From assembly GCF_023544465.1 (NCBI RefSeq), contig NZ_JALPVL010000007.1:434001-498000 (forward strand): 64,000 nt of DNA, written 5' to 3'. The notes beneath the pieces are model-generated. The model was not told where the DNA came from. It saw only the letters and a program-made list of their open reading frames with translations, and did not search any database. Below are positions 41,433 through 50,694 of the stretch, one piece after another (positions within the stretch are counted from its first letter, which is position 1; every line of letters begins with the position of its first letter). The translations under genes and the position numbers were made by a program. Source of the stretch: Paractinoplanes maris. GTDB taxonomy: Bacteria > Actinomycetota > Actinomycetes > Mycobacteriales > Micromonosporaceae.

Positions 41433-42034
41433 GCCCACTCACGCGGATGACACCGCGAGCGGCACTGCAGAATGTCACACCGCAGGCGCATCGCCTCGGA
41501 ACAATGCGACTGCCGTCGCGCTCGACGGCGGCAACACCGCTCACGACGCCAACATCCCGGGAGACTCGCGAGCGGTCCGGGGGACAGCCAGCGCAACACG
41601 GTCACTGCTCAGCTACCTTCGTGCCGGCTCCGCCAACCACCTCGACGCCAGGACCTTCGTACCGTCCGATCGAGTGTTTGTCTGCCCATGGTGTCGAGAC
41701 TGGCGAACAAATCCCATGTCAGGGCAGGTCAGACTCAGAGTCCCGGGATGTCGTCCAAGAGGCCTCGGTGCGGAGCCTTCGCCCCCGATCAGCAGCCGCG
41801 TCGATCACACGGCAATCCTGGTGGCTCGCCAGCTGCGGCACGCAGCACGGCCTTGAGTAAAAGCTCGCCAGTCCCCGGGATGCCGGCAATGCCTGCGGTG
41901 CAGGCCAATCATCGTCCAGAGGTCGGGTCACCGGTGTTGAACGGTCCATGGAACATGTCCATCTGGACCAGCAGCGCCAGCAAGGCCACGACGGCGGCGA
42001 CGAGTCCCTCGGAGGATTCGCTGGAGGAGGCAAC
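41433..42034. other. 602-base region without a recognised gene
   Basis: Several overlapping plus-strand frames span it but none has a ribosome-binding site, consistent codon bias or known motif. A TGTCACA at 41473 lacks CGTC at the right distance. The last bases carry AGGAGG for the TraR/DksA gene at 42035. Confidence 0.5.
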
Positions 42035-42448
42035 ATGACAGCCGCACCGCAAGCCCCGGTTGAGCCGATGGAACTGTTCCGCACCATGCTCGAGGACGAG
42101 TTCGCCGCTCAGACCACCCGGCTGACACAGCTGACGGTATACGCCCGGCTACCTCGGCACGCCGGCTACGACCCGGAGGTCCTCGACGGGCTCATCACCT
42201 CGGCCCGTCGACGGATCGCCGACACGGCTCACGCTCTCAGGCGCATGTCCGAAGGAAGCTACGGCGTGTGCGCGACCTGCGACCGGCCCATCCCGCTGGG
42301 CCGGCTACGGATCGCGCCCACCGCCCTCCACTGCACGCGCTGCGGAACAGAGCCTCGGGCGCGTTCCACCGCGCGACGGGAATACCTCGGCGTCACCGTG
42401 ACGGGGGCTGGGCGTCTGCTCGATCCTCCGCGAGCTCGTCGACGATGA
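42035..42448 (+). CDS. TraR/DksA-type zinc-finger protein (copy 2)
   Basis: A 137-residue protein with the zinc finger CATCDRPIPLGRLRIAPT followed by ALHCTRCG and a helical N-terminus (FRTMLEDEFAAQTTRLTQLT). AGGAGG lies 4 bases before the ATG. Its last 56 bases overlap the end of the convergent mnhG gene; the coding tail there (RARSTARREYLGVTV and on) is basic and less family-like. Confidence 0.82.
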   Translation: MTAAPQAPVEPMELFRTMLEDEFAAQTTRLTQLTVYARLPRHAGYDPEVLDGLITSARRRIADTAHALRRMSEGSYGVCATCDRPIPLGRLRIAPTALHCTRCGTEPRARSTARREYLGVTVTGAGRLLDPPRARRR

Positions 42449-42755
42449 GCAGGTCCCGTCGCACGTGACCGGCCCGGTAGACGGCTCGGCCGACCATGTG
42501 CGCGGCCACCGGCGCGGTGGCCAGCTGGAAGACGCCGACCAGGACGAGAGTCGTGATGTCGATGGTGTTCTGCAGCCGTAGCGCCGTGCCGGCCAGGATC
42601 AGCAGGAGTCCCAGCACTTGCGGCTTGGTGGCCGCGTGCATGCGGTTGAGCAGATCGGGAAAGCGTAGAAGCCCCACCCCGGCCGCCAGGCTCAGGAACG
42701 CTCCCGAGATCAGGCAGGTGCCGGCGAGGACGTCAGCTACGGTCTGGACGGTCAT
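42393..42755 (-). CDS. mnhG: Mrp-type Na+/H+ antiporter subunit G
   Basis: A 120-residue protein with three hydrophobic segments. CLISGAFLSLAAGVGLLRFP followed by DLLNRMHAATKPQVLG is the MnhG/MrpG signature. It is the last gene of the operon; its ATG overlaps the stop of mnhF (ATGA). The 3' end overlaps the convergent TraR/DksA gene by 56 bases. Confidence 0.9.
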   Translation of the reverse strand: MTVQTVADVLAGTCLISGAFLSLAAGVGLLRFPDLLNRMHAATKPQVLGLLLILAGTALRLQNTIDITTLVLVGVFQLATAPVAAHMVGRAVYRAGHVRRDLLIVDELAEDRADAQPPSR

Positions 42756-43012
42756 CGCCTGCTCCTCGGAGAGAACCGGGCGACCGCGACCGAGCCGACG
42801 AAGCCCAGGATCGACAGGACGACGAGAATGGGCAGCGAGGTCGCGTCGCGGGTGTAGGCGGCCTCGGCCGCGATGGCGCACACCACGATGGCGAGCAGCA
42901 CGTCGACAGCCACGATCCGATCCAGCGTGGTCGGCCCGCGGACGATGCGAACCAGTACGAGAGACACGGCCGCGCAGAGCAGTACGGACGCGATGATGCC
43001 GACGACGATCAC
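42752..43012 (-). CDS. mnhF: Mrp-type Na+/H+ antiporter subunit F
   Basis: An 86-residue protein with three hydrophobic segments and the typical VRIVRGPTTLDRIVAVDVLL of MnhF/MrpF. AAGGAG lies 6 bases before the GTG at 43012, and the start overlaps the stop of mnhE by 4 bases. Confidence 0.9.
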   Translation of the reverse strand: MIVVGIIASVLLCAAVSLVLVRIVRGPTTLDRIVAVDVLLAIVVCAIAAEAAYTRDATSLPILVVLSILGFVGSVAVARFSPRSRR

Positions 43013-43566
43013 AGCTGTCTCCTTTTCTCGACCGGCGGCGGGTCGCTGAGTCTTCGGATCTCGTCGTCCGAGCCGATCGCCCGGACGATGCGCGCCTCGG
43101 TCTCGTACACCTCGTGCCGGAACCGCTCGACGGCGGCGCGGTCGGCCACACCGATGACGTGGATGTAGAGCGTCGTGGAGGCCCGATCGGTGTCCACGAT
43201 GAGGCTGCCCGGCACCAAGGAGACGGCCTCTCCGGTCAGGGTCAGCACCAGGTCGGAAGGAACCCGCAACGGCACCCGGATGATGGCGCTGCGCGGCTGG
43301 TGCCCGAAGCGGAAAGCGAGCACGGCGAGTTGAAAGCTGGCAGCCACCAGATCGATGACGAAGCGCCACGCCAGGCGGAGCAGAGCGACCGGATGCGGGC
43401 GCCCGGCCACGGTGACGGGCGGCAGCGGAAACACCGTGATCACCACCGCGGCGACGAGGAGTCCGCTGATCAGGTTGGCCCAGGAGAAGACCCCCCAGAG
43501 CAGCATCCACACCGTAACCAGCACGGCCGCCGTCAGCAGCCGGTCACGCCATCTGGGCAACCTCAT
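43009..43566 (-). CDS. mnhE: Mrp-type Na+/H+ antiporter subunit E
   Basis: A 185-residue subunit with two or three N-terminal hydrophobic segments (VLVTVWMLLWGVFSW, ISGLLVAAVVITVF) and the soluble part with VPSDLVLTLTGEAVSLVPGS followed by LIVDTDRASTTLYIHVIGV, as in MrpE. Its ATG overlaps the stop of mnhD. Confidence 0.9.
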   Translation of the reverse strand: MRLPRWRDRLLTAAVLVTVWMLLWGVFSWANLISGLLVAAVVITVFPLPPVTVAGRPHPVALLRLAWRFVIDLVAASFQLAVLAFRFGHQPRSAIIRVPLRVPSDLVLTLTGEAVSLVPGSLIVDTDRASTTLYIHVIGVADRAAVERFRHEVYETEARIVRAIGSDDEIRRLSDPPPVEKRRQL

Positions 43567-45083
43567 GGCGCCTCCTCCGGGAAGACGGCTTGGATGTACG
43601 GTTCCCGATCGAGCAGCTCCTGAGCGGCCTGACCAGTGACGTCGAAGAGCGGGCCGGAGACGACCGTGAGACCGGTGCCCAGAACCACGAGGGCGAGCGT
43701 CGCGCCCACCATGAGCCGCGGCAGCACCCGGACGGAGGCGGCGCCGTCGGCCGCCACAGTCTCAGGACGCGGAGTCCGCCAGAAGGCCAGGTTCCATACC
43801 CGACCGATCGCGTAGAGCGTGAGCAGGCTCGTGATCACGCCGCCGGAGACGAGTAGCCAGGCCAGGACGCCGCCGTTGGCGACGCCGGCCTGGAGCAACC
43901 CGAGCTTGCCGAGGAAGCCCGAGAAGGGCGGAATTCCGGCGAGGTTCAGTGCGGGAAGGAAGAACAGGACGCCGAGAAGGGGCGCCAGCCGGGCGAGCCC
44001 ACCGAGGTGCTCGAGCGCCGTGGTGCCTCCCCTTCGTTCGACCAGGCCGGCGGCCAGGAAGAGGGTGGTCTGGATGACGATGTGGTGCACGACGTAGAAG
44101 ATGGCGCCGGACAGCCCGGCGCTCGAGGCGAGCCCGATACCGAAGAGCATGTACCCGATGTGGCTGACCAGGGTGAAGGACAACAATCGCTTGATGTCCG
44201 ACTGGGCCACGGCGCCGAGAATCCCGACGACCATCGTGAGCAGCGCCGCTATCAGAATCGCGTCGTCGGCCGGACCGTCCGGGAACAGCAGAGTCTGGGT
44301 CCGGATGATCGCGTACACGCCGACCTTGGTCAGCAGTCCCGCGAACACAGCCGTGACGGGCGCGATGGCAGTCGGATAGCTGTCGGGCAGCCAGGCGGAC
44401 AGCGGGAACACAGCGGCCTTGATGCCGAAGGCGAGCAACAGCATGCTCTGCAGGCCGAGCTGCAGGCCGTCCGGCAACGCATCGAGCCGATCGGCGAGCT
44501 GGGCGAGGTTCAGCGTGCCGGTTGCGCCGTAGATCAGGCCGATCGCGGTCAGGAAGATCAGCGACGACAGCAGACTGACCACGACGTACGTGGTGCCGTC
44601 CCGGATCCGGCTCTTCGTGGCGCCGATGGTGATCAGAACGTAGCTCGCGGCGAGCAGGATCTCGAAGCCGACGTAGAGGTTGAACAGGTCGCCGGCCAGG
44701 AAGGCATTGGTGACGCCGGCGGTGAGAATGAGGTAGGCCGGGTGGTAGACCGCCACGGGCACGGCGTCGTCCTGGTCGGCCATGCCCTGACCGATGGAGT
44801 AGACCAACACGCACAGCGTCACCGCGGCCGACACCACGAGCATCAGGGCGGCCAACTGGTCGGCGACGAGGACGATGCCCATGGGCGCCGCCCACCCGCC
44901 GACGGCCACGATCAGCGGGTCACCCGAGGCGGTGAGGGCCAGCAGGGCCACCGCCACGGCGAGCGTCGCGGCCAGAATCACCAGGCTCACAGTGCGCTGG
45001 AGGTTGGGATGCCGGCGCAGGAGCAGAGTGACGGCGGCGCCCAGCAGCGGCATGACGACGGGCAGGGGCACCAGCCAGTTCAT
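43563..45083 (-). CDS. mnhD: Mrp-type Na+/H+ antiporter subunit D
   Basis: A 506-residue NuoM/N-like membrane subunit with about 14 hydrophobic segments. AFLAGDLFNLYVGFEILLAA carries the conserved Glu of MrpD, and FGIKAAVFPLSAWLPDSYPT the conserved Lys and following loop. DIKRLLSFTLVSHIGYML is the second Lys-containing part. It forms a proton or sodium pathway with subunit A. Confidence 0.93.
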   Translation of the reverse strand: MNWLVPLPVVMPLLGAAVTLLLRRHPNLQRTVSLVILAATLAVAVALLALTASGDPLIVAVGGWAAPMGIVLVADQLAALMLVVSAAVTLCVLVYSIGQGMADQDDAVPVAVYHPAYLILTAGVTNAFLAGDLFNLYVGFEILLAASYVLITIGATKSRIRDGTTYVVVSLLSSLIFLTAIGLIYGATGTLNLAQLADRLDALPDGLQLGLQSMLLLAFGIKAAVFPLSAWLPDSYPTAIAPVTAVFAGLLTKVGVYAIIRTQTLLFPDGPADDAILIAALLTMVVGILGAVAQSDIKRLLSFTLVSHIGYMLFGIGLASSAGLSGAIFYVVHHIVIQTTLFLAAGLVERRGGTTALEHLGGLARLAPLLGVLFFLPALNLAGIPPFSGFLGKLGLLQAGVANGGVLAWLLVSGGVITSLLTLYAIGRVWNLAFWRTPRPETVAADGAASVRVLPRLMVGATLALVVLGTGLTVVSGPLFDVTGQAAQELLDREPYIQAVFPEEAP

Positions 45084-45517
45084 CGCTGCCCCGCCTGATC
45101 GGAGTTGTCCGGGCCGGCCGCCGTCACCGGTGGCGAATCCTGGTCCTCGAGACCTTGATCGCGTTCGGCCCGCTCCATGATGCGCCGGTCCTCGACGTCG
45201 TCCTGCACGTCGTCGTGACCGGTCAGCAACCAGCTTCGGTACGCCATCGCCAGCAGGAACGCGGTCATGCCGAGGGTGATGACAATGGCGGTCAGGATCA
45301 TCGCCTGGGTCAGTGGATCGCTCATGCCCGGTTCGGGGGTGACGCCGACGATCGGGGGTCCGCCGTACGCCCCGCCCAGCAGGATCAGCACGTTCACGCC
45401 GTTGCCCAGCATCGTGATGCCGAGGATGACCCGGGTCAGGCTTCGTTCCAGCAGCAGCGTGACCCCGGCGGCGAACAGCACGCCGACGACGATGACCAGA
45501 AGCAGATTCGTGCTCAT
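45080..45517 (-). CDS. mnhC: Mrp-type Na+/H+ antiporter subunit C
   Basis: A 145-residue NuoK-like subunit with three hydrophobic segments: LLLVIVVGVLFAAGVTLLLE, GITMLGNGVNVLILLGGAYG and ILTAIVITLGMTAFLLAMAY. The C-terminal 40 residues are a highly charged extension (DDVQDDVEDRRIMERAERDQ) somewhat longer than usual. Start and stop both overlap their neighbours by 4 bases. Confidence 0.92.
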   Translation of the reverse strand: MSTNLLLVIVVGVLFAAGVTLLLERSLTRVILGITMLGNGVNVLILLGGAYGGPPIVGVTPEPGMSDPLTQAMILTAIVITLGMTAFLLAMAYRSWLLTGHDDVQDDVEDRRIMERAERDQGLEDQDSPPVTAAGPDNSDQAGQR

Positions 45518-48342
45518 ACGAGTTCCTCCTCCCGCCGGGCCGGCTCTGCCCGTTCCGTGCGATCGTGACGGTCGATCTCGGCCCCCAGACTGCGCAGGAT
45601 GTTCAGCACCACTCCGATGACCACCAGGTAGACGCCCACGTCGAAAATCGTCGACGTCACGAAGTGGACGTGGCCCAGCACCGGCAGGTGCCAGTCCAGC
45701 AACGTGCTCTGCAAGAACTCGCCACCGGCGACCAGAGCGGCCAGGCCGGTTCCGAGCGCGATGAACAGGCCGGTGCCCATGACCACGCCGGCGTCCACCG
45801 GCGCCGCCACGTTCAGTTCGTGCCGTCCGCCGGCGAGGTAGCGCAACACGAGCGCCAGCCCCACAGCCAGCCCGCCGGCGAAACCGCCCCCGGGCGCGTT
45901 GTGACCGGCGAACAGCAGGTACACCGAGAACAGGACGATCGTGTGGAAGACGAGGCGAGTGATCACCTCGAGGATCGGCGAGCGCAACCCGGCATCGAGG
46001 GTGTGCCCGGCCATCAGCCACACCTCACCCCGAGGCGGCGTGGGCAACGGCGTACGGCGGCCGCCGCGCAGCAGACGCCGCGAACCGCCGGAGACCAGAC
46101 TGGCCACTCCGATGGCCGCGACGACCAGGACCGAGATCTCGCCCATCGTGTCCCAGGCCCGGATGTCGACCAGGATGACGTTCACGATGTTGCTTCCGCC
46201 GCCGAAGGACACCGCGGGTTCCCCGAAGGCGGTGGAGATGGCGACAGCCTGACGGCCCGTGGTCGCGGCGTACGCCAGACCGGACACCACAGCGCCGACA
46301 GCGAGTCCGATCGCCACCCGCAGCGGGCGGCTGGAGACCAACGGCCGGACGGCGAAATGACCGGGCAACCGCCGCAGCACGAGTACGAACATCACCATCG
46401 TGCAGGTCTCGACCAGCAGTTGTGTCAGTGCGAGGTCCGGTGCGCCGTGCAGGACGAACAACATCGCGGTGGCGTACCCCGTCACACCCACCAGGACCAC
46501 CGCCGCCAGTCGCCGGCGGGCCCGCACGGCGAACACAGCCGCGACGGTCAGCGCGGCCGCCGGTATCAGCTGCAGCGGGTCGTCCCACAGCCGGAACCCG
46601 CCCACGAGAGGCGGGCCGGCGAGCAGCGCACCGCCGCCGAGCAGCACCAGCATGACGAGGATCGTCCCGAGGTAGACCGGCAGTGAACCCCGCTGGGTGG
46701 CGCCTGTCACCTCGACCGCCGCCCGTCCGAGCAGGCCGGTGGTCCGTTCGTATCCGTCGGCGCCGGTGAACGGCAGTCGCAGGCGCCGCCACCGCGTGGT
46801 GCGTGCGGTCATGGCGAATATCGCCGCGCCGGCACCCAACGCCAGGATGGACAACGCCAGCGCCGGGGTGAAACCGTGCCAGACGGCGAGGTGATAGTCC
46901 GCCGCGCCCGAGTAGGTGTCGGCGTATCCGGCGAGAAGGTCGTTCAGCGCCGGCGAGGACAACCCCGCCAGAAGACCGGCCACGGCGAGCAGCGCAGGAG
47001 GAGTAAGGAACGGCCACGACACGTTGTGCACCGTCCGCGGCGCGACGCCGTGTTTGTCGGAGAAGGCTCCCCACAGGAACCGCAGGGTGTACGCCACCGT
47101 CAGCGCGGACCCCGCGACCACGCCGGCCAGGACCGCCCACTTCCACCAACCGCCGCCGCGGAACGCGTCGAAGATGGCTTCCTTGCCGACAAAGCCGGCC
47201 AGCGGTGGCACCCCAGCCATCGAAAGAGCCGCCAGGACGGCCACCAGCCACACCGACGGCAGCGACCGCCGCAGGCCGCTGAGTTCGCGCAGGTCCCGCG
47301 TGCCGGCGGAGTGGTCGATGATTCCGACCACGAAGAACAGCGCCGCCTTGAACATCGCGTGTGCGAGCAGCATCATGGCGCCGGCCAGAGCGGCGTCGCG
47401 GAAGCCCGCGCCGAGGGCGACCGCGAGCAGACCGAGCTGACTGACCGTGCCGTATGCCAGCAGGAGCTTCAGGTCGTGCTGGCGAAGCGCCGTCCATCCG
47501 CCGAGCACCATGGTCACCAGTCCGCCGGCAAGGACCAGTGGCCGCCACGGCGCGGCGCCGGCCAGTGCCGGGCCGAGCAGCCCGAGCAGGAACACTCCGG
47601 CCTTCACCATCGCCGCGGCATGCAGGTACGCGCTGACCGGCGTGGGAGCCGCCATGGCCGCCGGCAACCAGAAACTGAAGGGAAAAATCGCCGACTTGGA
47701 CATGGCCCCGAGCAGCAACAGGATTACGGCAGCCACGAGGTAGCCGCCTGTCGGTAAGGCGTCCTGCACCACGGACCACTGATAGCTGCCGGCATGCTCG
47801 CCCAGCATGATGATGCCCACCAGCATCGCCAGGCCACCGACAGTGGTGACGATGAGTGCCTGCAGCGCGGCGAGCCGGCTGGCCCGGCTCGCCGGGTCAT
47901 GCCCGATGAGCAGGTACGAGAAAACCGTCGTGAGTTCCCAGAAGACGTAGAGCACGATCAGGTTGTCGGAGACCACGAGGCCGAGCATCGCTCCGGCGAA
48001 ACCGACGAACACACCGGCGAATCGGGCCAGCCCGGGCTCTCCTGCGGTGAAGTAGCGGGCACAGTAGACCAGTGCCAGCGCGCCCACTCCACCGACGAGC
48101 AGAACCATCAGCCAAGACAGTGACGTCATGCGCAAGGCGAGCTCGGCGCCTACCTGACCGGCCCAGGGGTACACCTCGGTGACCGCTCCTCCGTCGCGCA
48201 TCGCCGCCGTACGGCTCACGGCCCACCCCAGGCCACTGGCCGGCACCAGAGCGAGCAGGTAGAACGCCCGGAGCCCCAGGCGGCGTACGAGGGTCGGCGC
48301 CACGAGAGCGGCGGCCAGATGGGCGATCAGCAGGACTAGCAC
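45514..48342 (-). CDS. mnhA: Mrp-type Na+/H+ antiporter subunit A fused with B
   Basis: A 942-residue membrane protein. The first 600 residues are NuoL-like (DNLIVLYVFWELTTVFSYLL with the key Glu, KSAIFPFSFWLPAAMAAPTP with the Lys). The MnhA-specific C-terminal part follows with APDLALTQLLVETCTMVMFV. From about residue 800 it is a fused MnhB domain: FHTIVLFSVYLLFAGHNAPG followed by GGFAGGLAVGLALVLRYLAG. The complex exchanges Na+ (or other cations) for H+ and supports pH and salt tolerance. First gene of the six-gene operon; promoter lies in 48343-48519. Confidence 0.93.
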   Translation of the reverse strand: MLVLLIAHLAAALVAPTLVRRLGLRAFYLLALVPASGLGWAVSRTAAMRDGGAVTEVYPWAGQVGAELALRMTSLSWLMVLLVGGVGALALVYCARYFTAGEPGLARFAGVFVGFAGAMLGLVVSDNLIVLYVFWELTTVFSYLLIGHDPASRASRLAALQALIVTTVGGLAMLVGIIMLGEHAGSYQWSVVQDALPTGGYLVAAVILLLLGAMSKSAIFPFSFWLPAAMAAPTPVSAYLHAAAMVKAGVFLLGLLGPALAGAAPWRPLVLAGGLVTMVLGGWTALRQHDLKLLLAYGTVSQLGLLAVALGAGFRDAALAGAMMLLAHAMFKAALFFVVGIIDHSAGTRDLRELSGLRRSLPSVWLVAVLAALSMAGVPPLAGFVGKEAIFDAFRGGGWWKWAVLAGVVAGSALTVAYTLRFLWGAFSDKHGVAPRTVHNVSWPFLTPPALLAVAGLLAGLSSPALNDLLAGYADTYSGAADYHLAVWHGFTPALALSILALGAGAAIFAMTARTTRWRRLRLPFTGADGYERTTGLLGRAAVEVTGATQRGSLPVYLGTILVMLVLLGGGALLAGPPLVGGFRLWDDPLQLIPAAALTVAAVFAVRARRRLAAVVLVGVTGYATAMLFVLHGAPDLALTQLLVETCTMVMFVLVLRRLPGHFAVRPLVSSRPLRVAIGLAVGAVVSGLAYAATTGRQAVAISTAFGEPAVSFGGGSNIVNVILVDIRAWDTMGEISVLVVAAIGVASLVSGGSRRLLRGGRRTPLPTPPRGEVWLMAGHTLDAGLRSPILEVITRLVFHTIVLFSVYLLFAGHNAPGGGFAGGLAVGLALVLRYLAGGRHELNVAAPVDAGVVMGTGLFIALGTGLAALVAGGEFLQSTLLDWHLPVLGHVHFVTSTIFDVGVYLVVIGVVLNILRSLGAEIDRHDRTERAEPARREEELV

Positions 48343-48519
48343 ATGCGTCCCCTCAGTCTCGCGACTGCCCGCCCACGTACCCCTGCGCTCTCAGAGGAAA
48401 CCGCGCTGTCGGTCAGTCATGATGTCTCGACATTCCGTCCGCGACTCGATGCGGAGTGCGCTGTGCCGATCGATCTTGGTAGCTGCTTGATCCGCTGTTC
48501 CTGATCGATGCTACGGACG

Positions 48520-49200
48520 TCAGGCCGAGATGAGCACAGGCGCGGGCGAGGGATCTGCGACGTCGAGGTTCTTCTTCGCGGTTCTCGTCCGGGCCGAGAA
48601 CACCGGCAGGCCGAGCATCTGTGCGACAGCCTGAGCCTCGGTCTCTGTCAGCACCATGTTGTGCGCGACCCGGTCGACGTCGTCGCGATCGTACGAGATC
48701 ACATCTCGCCGGCCGTTCAGGTGTGCCACTACTCCGACGCGCTTTCCCTCAGCCGTCGTCAGGGTGTAAGAGACCGCCGAGCCGGGCAGCGGCTCGGTCT
48801 CCACTTCCAGAGGGCGCAGATGCCCCGCTGAGCGCAGAGTGACTGCGGAGTGCCGCTCCCTCGGACGGCGTGACGGCACGCCGCCGTTCCGTCCCGCGCG
48901 ACTGCGCGCGTCCGTGGCCGCGTGGGTGACGAGCCCGAGAATCCCACCGGCGGCGCCGCCGATCAGCAGGCCGCTCACCATCGCGAGCAGCGTCGGCACG
49001 GAGATGACGAAGAGACCGACTACCGCACCGGTCAGCAATCCGAGCCAGGCACCCAACGTGATGCCCAGCATGGCCGCGTTCCCCCAGGCTCGTCGAACCA
49101 TCACCGACTGCGGCAGCCGGGGTGGCCCGTTGCTTGGGGGTTGCGAGGCTTTGCCGCCCGCCCGCTGAATGCCGTGGTGCAGGGTCGCCTTCGTGACCAT
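48520..49200 (-). CDS. Membrane protein with a KhtT-like antiporter-regulator domain
   Basis: A 226-residue protein. The N-terminal half has two Gly-rich hydrophobic segments (MLGITLGAWLGLLTGAVVGL and LLIGGAAGGILGLVTHA), like general stress proteins with a glycine-zipper hairpin. The C-terminal half reads LEVETEPLPGSAVSYTLTTA followed by GKRVGVVAHLNGRRDVISYD and ends with ETEAQAVAQMLGLP, which matches the N-terminal domain of K+/H+ antiporter regulatory subunits (KhtT/COG0490). It lacks the TrkA-C part. It lies upstream of the Mrp operon on the same strand, so a regulatory link is plausible. Confidence 0.6.
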   Translation of the reverse strand: MVTKATLHHGIQRAGGKASQPPSNGPPRLPQSVMVRRAWGNAAMLGITLGAWLGLLTGAVVGLFVISVPTLLAMVSGLLIGGAAGGILGLVTHAATDARSRAGRNGGVPSRRPRERHSAVTLRSAGHLRPLEVETEPLPGSAVSYTLTTAEGKRVGVVAHLNGRRDVISYDRDDVDRVAHNMVLTETEAQAVAQMLGLPVFSARTRTAKKNLDVADPSPAPVLISA

Positions 49201-49217
49201 GCCGATGACCGCCTCTC

Positions 49218-49269
49218 AATAGTTGGTGTATCCAAACCATATCGAAAATAGTTGGTTTGCGCAAACCAT
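49218..49269. promoter_or_regulatory. Two 23-base operator copies, probable MarR sites
   Basis: Two copies of the form AATAGTTGGT, 5 variable bases, CAAACCAT stand at 49218-49240 and 49247-49269, so their centres are 29 bases apart. The second contains the perfect palindrome GGTTTGCGCAAACC. They fill the gap between the divergent starts at 49200 and 49292. Confidence 0.7.
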
Positions 49270-49291
49270 CTATCGCGGTAGGCTGTGCCGC

Positions 49292-49774
49292 ATGGACGAT
49301 GGCACTGCGGCCCGGCAGATACATGAGGCATTCACCCAGCTGATGCGGTGGGCACACCGGGGCGACGTCCGCCGGATGCTGCTCGAGTCCACTGCCGAGA
49401 CGCTGTCGGCGAACGACATCACCCTGCTCCGGGCCATCACCGCACACGGCCCCGTGCGTATCTCCGATCTGGCGTCCTGGCAGGGGGTCGACAAGTCGAC
49501 GCTCACTCCGCAGGTGCGCCGCCTGGAAGACCGCGATCTGGTTGTCCGGCAGGGCGATCCCGGGGACCGGCGGGCCAGCCTGATGACCGTCACCGACCAC
49601 GGACGGCGCCGCCTCGACGCCATGGACAGGGCCGGCGAGGACCTCTTCGGGCGAGCCTTGGACGGCTGGTCCGACGACGACCGGCGCCACCTCGCCACGC
49701 TGATGCAACGACTTGCCGCAGGCCTGGCCGTCGTGCCGCACGAGAGTGTGCTCCGCACGCGGCAGACCACCTGA
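49292..49774 (+). CDS. MarR-family transcriptional regulator
   Basis: A 160-residue winged-helix protein. RISDLASWQGVDKSTLTPQV followed by RRLEDRDLVVRQGDPGDRRA is the HTH and wing with the conserved D-x-R. The ATG at 49292 is preferred over the earlier frame, which would run through the operators. Divergent from the KhtT-like gene; two near-identical operators in between suggest that it represses itself and that gene. Confidence 0.88.
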   Translation: MDDGTAARQIHEAFTQLMRWAHRGDVRRMLLESTAETLSANDITLLRAITAHGPVRISDLASWQGVDKSTLTPQVRRLEDRDLVVRQGDPGDRRASLMTVTDHGRRRLDAMDRAGEDLFGRALDGWSDDDRRHLATLMQRLAAGLAVVPHESVLRTRQTT

Positions 49775-49836
49775 CGTGCGTGGTTCACGGCAGCCGGAAG
49801 GGGCCGGTCTGTGACGATGCCCCGGGCCGTGCGGCG

Positions 49837-50694
49837 TCAGATGTTGCACCCGTCCGGCGGCAGGCTCTCCGGCGGCTGCGGAGAACCACCCTCGCCGGCG
49901 GCGTCCGGGCAGGACAGCCCGAGTGTGTACGCCGTCATCGACAGCGATCCGTAGGCGTAGCCGTCGACCAGGACCGAGGTGCCGGGGTCGTCGGCGGTCG
50001 CCGCGAGCCCGGCCAGATAGAGCGCGGGAATGAAATGGTCGGGCGTCGGCACCGCGCTGCGGTAGTCACGGTGCGCGTCGAGGCTCGCGAACCCGCTGGG
50101 GTCGGTCAGCATGCGGACCTTGGCATCCTCGTCGAAGCGTTGCGCCCAGTCGTAGCCGTCGTCGGTGAGCTTCCAGTCCATACCGCGCAGGTTGTGCACC
50201 ACGTTGCCACTGGCGATGATCAGTACGCCGCGACGACGCAGCGGAGCCAGCTTCGCGCCGAGTTCGATGTGGTAGTCCAGTGGCTTGTCCGCGTTGATGC
50301 TGAGCTGTACGACCGGGATCGAGGCGTCGGGGAAGGCGTGGGTCAGCACGGACCAGGTGCCGTGGTCGATGCCCCAGCTGTCGATGTCGGCGCCGACCCA
50401 GGTCAGATGGACCACGTCGCTGACCTCGGCGGCCAGGTCGGGAAGCCCGGGCGCCGGATACTGCACCTCGAAGAGCTCCTCGGGAAACCCGTAGAAGTCG
50501 TGGATCGTCCGCGGCCGGGGCATCGCGGTGACCGCGGTGGCATTGGTGTACCAGTGGGCGCTGATCACCAGGATCGCCCGCGGCCGGGGCACTGATTCGC
50601 CGAAGACCCGCCAGGCGGCGGTGTAGCGGTTCACCTCGAGAGCGTTCATCGGATTGCCGTGCCCGATGAACGCCGCCGGCATCAACACATCCAC
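49837..50694 (-). CDS. DODA-type extradiol dioxygenase (YgiD-like)
   Basis: A 285-residue LigB-fold non-haem iron enzyme. Metal and active-site His are in AAFIGHGNPMNALE, ILVISAHWYTNATAV and GNVVHNLRGM, and PTPDHFIPALYLAG adds the last conserved His. Relatives cleave DOPA or other catechols. The GTG at 50694 with GGGGGT upstream is used; an ATG at 50682 is the alternative. Next to a MarR regulator, but convergent with it. Confidence 0.88.
   Translation of the reverse strand: MDVLMPAAFIGHGNPMNALEVNRYTAAWRVFGESVPRPRAILVISAHWYTNATAVTAMPRPRTIHDFYGFPEELFEVQYPAPGLPDLAAEVSDVVHLTWVGADIDSWGIDHGTWSVLTHAFPDASIPVVQLSINADKPLDYHIELGAKLAPLRRRGVLIIASGNVVHNLRGMDWKLTDDGYDWAQRFDEDAKVRMLTDPSGFASLDAHRDYRSAVPTPDHFIPALYLAGLAATADDPGTSVLVDGYAYGSLSMTAYTLGLSCPDAAGEGGSPQPPESLPPDGCNI

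Noticed and set aside
41473..41500. TGTCACA in the gap after the first CBS-BON gene
   Set aside because: The spacer position holds no CGTC, and the next plus-strand gene is more than 500 bases away.
41425..41856. A 143-codon plus-strand frame starting inside the CBS-BON stop
   Set aside because: No ribosome-binding site, irregular third-position GC and no recognisable domain.
44007..45098. Long plus-strand frames across the Mrp operon
   Set aside because: They oppose well-supported membrane subunits with 4-base gene overlaps and have charged, repetitive translations.
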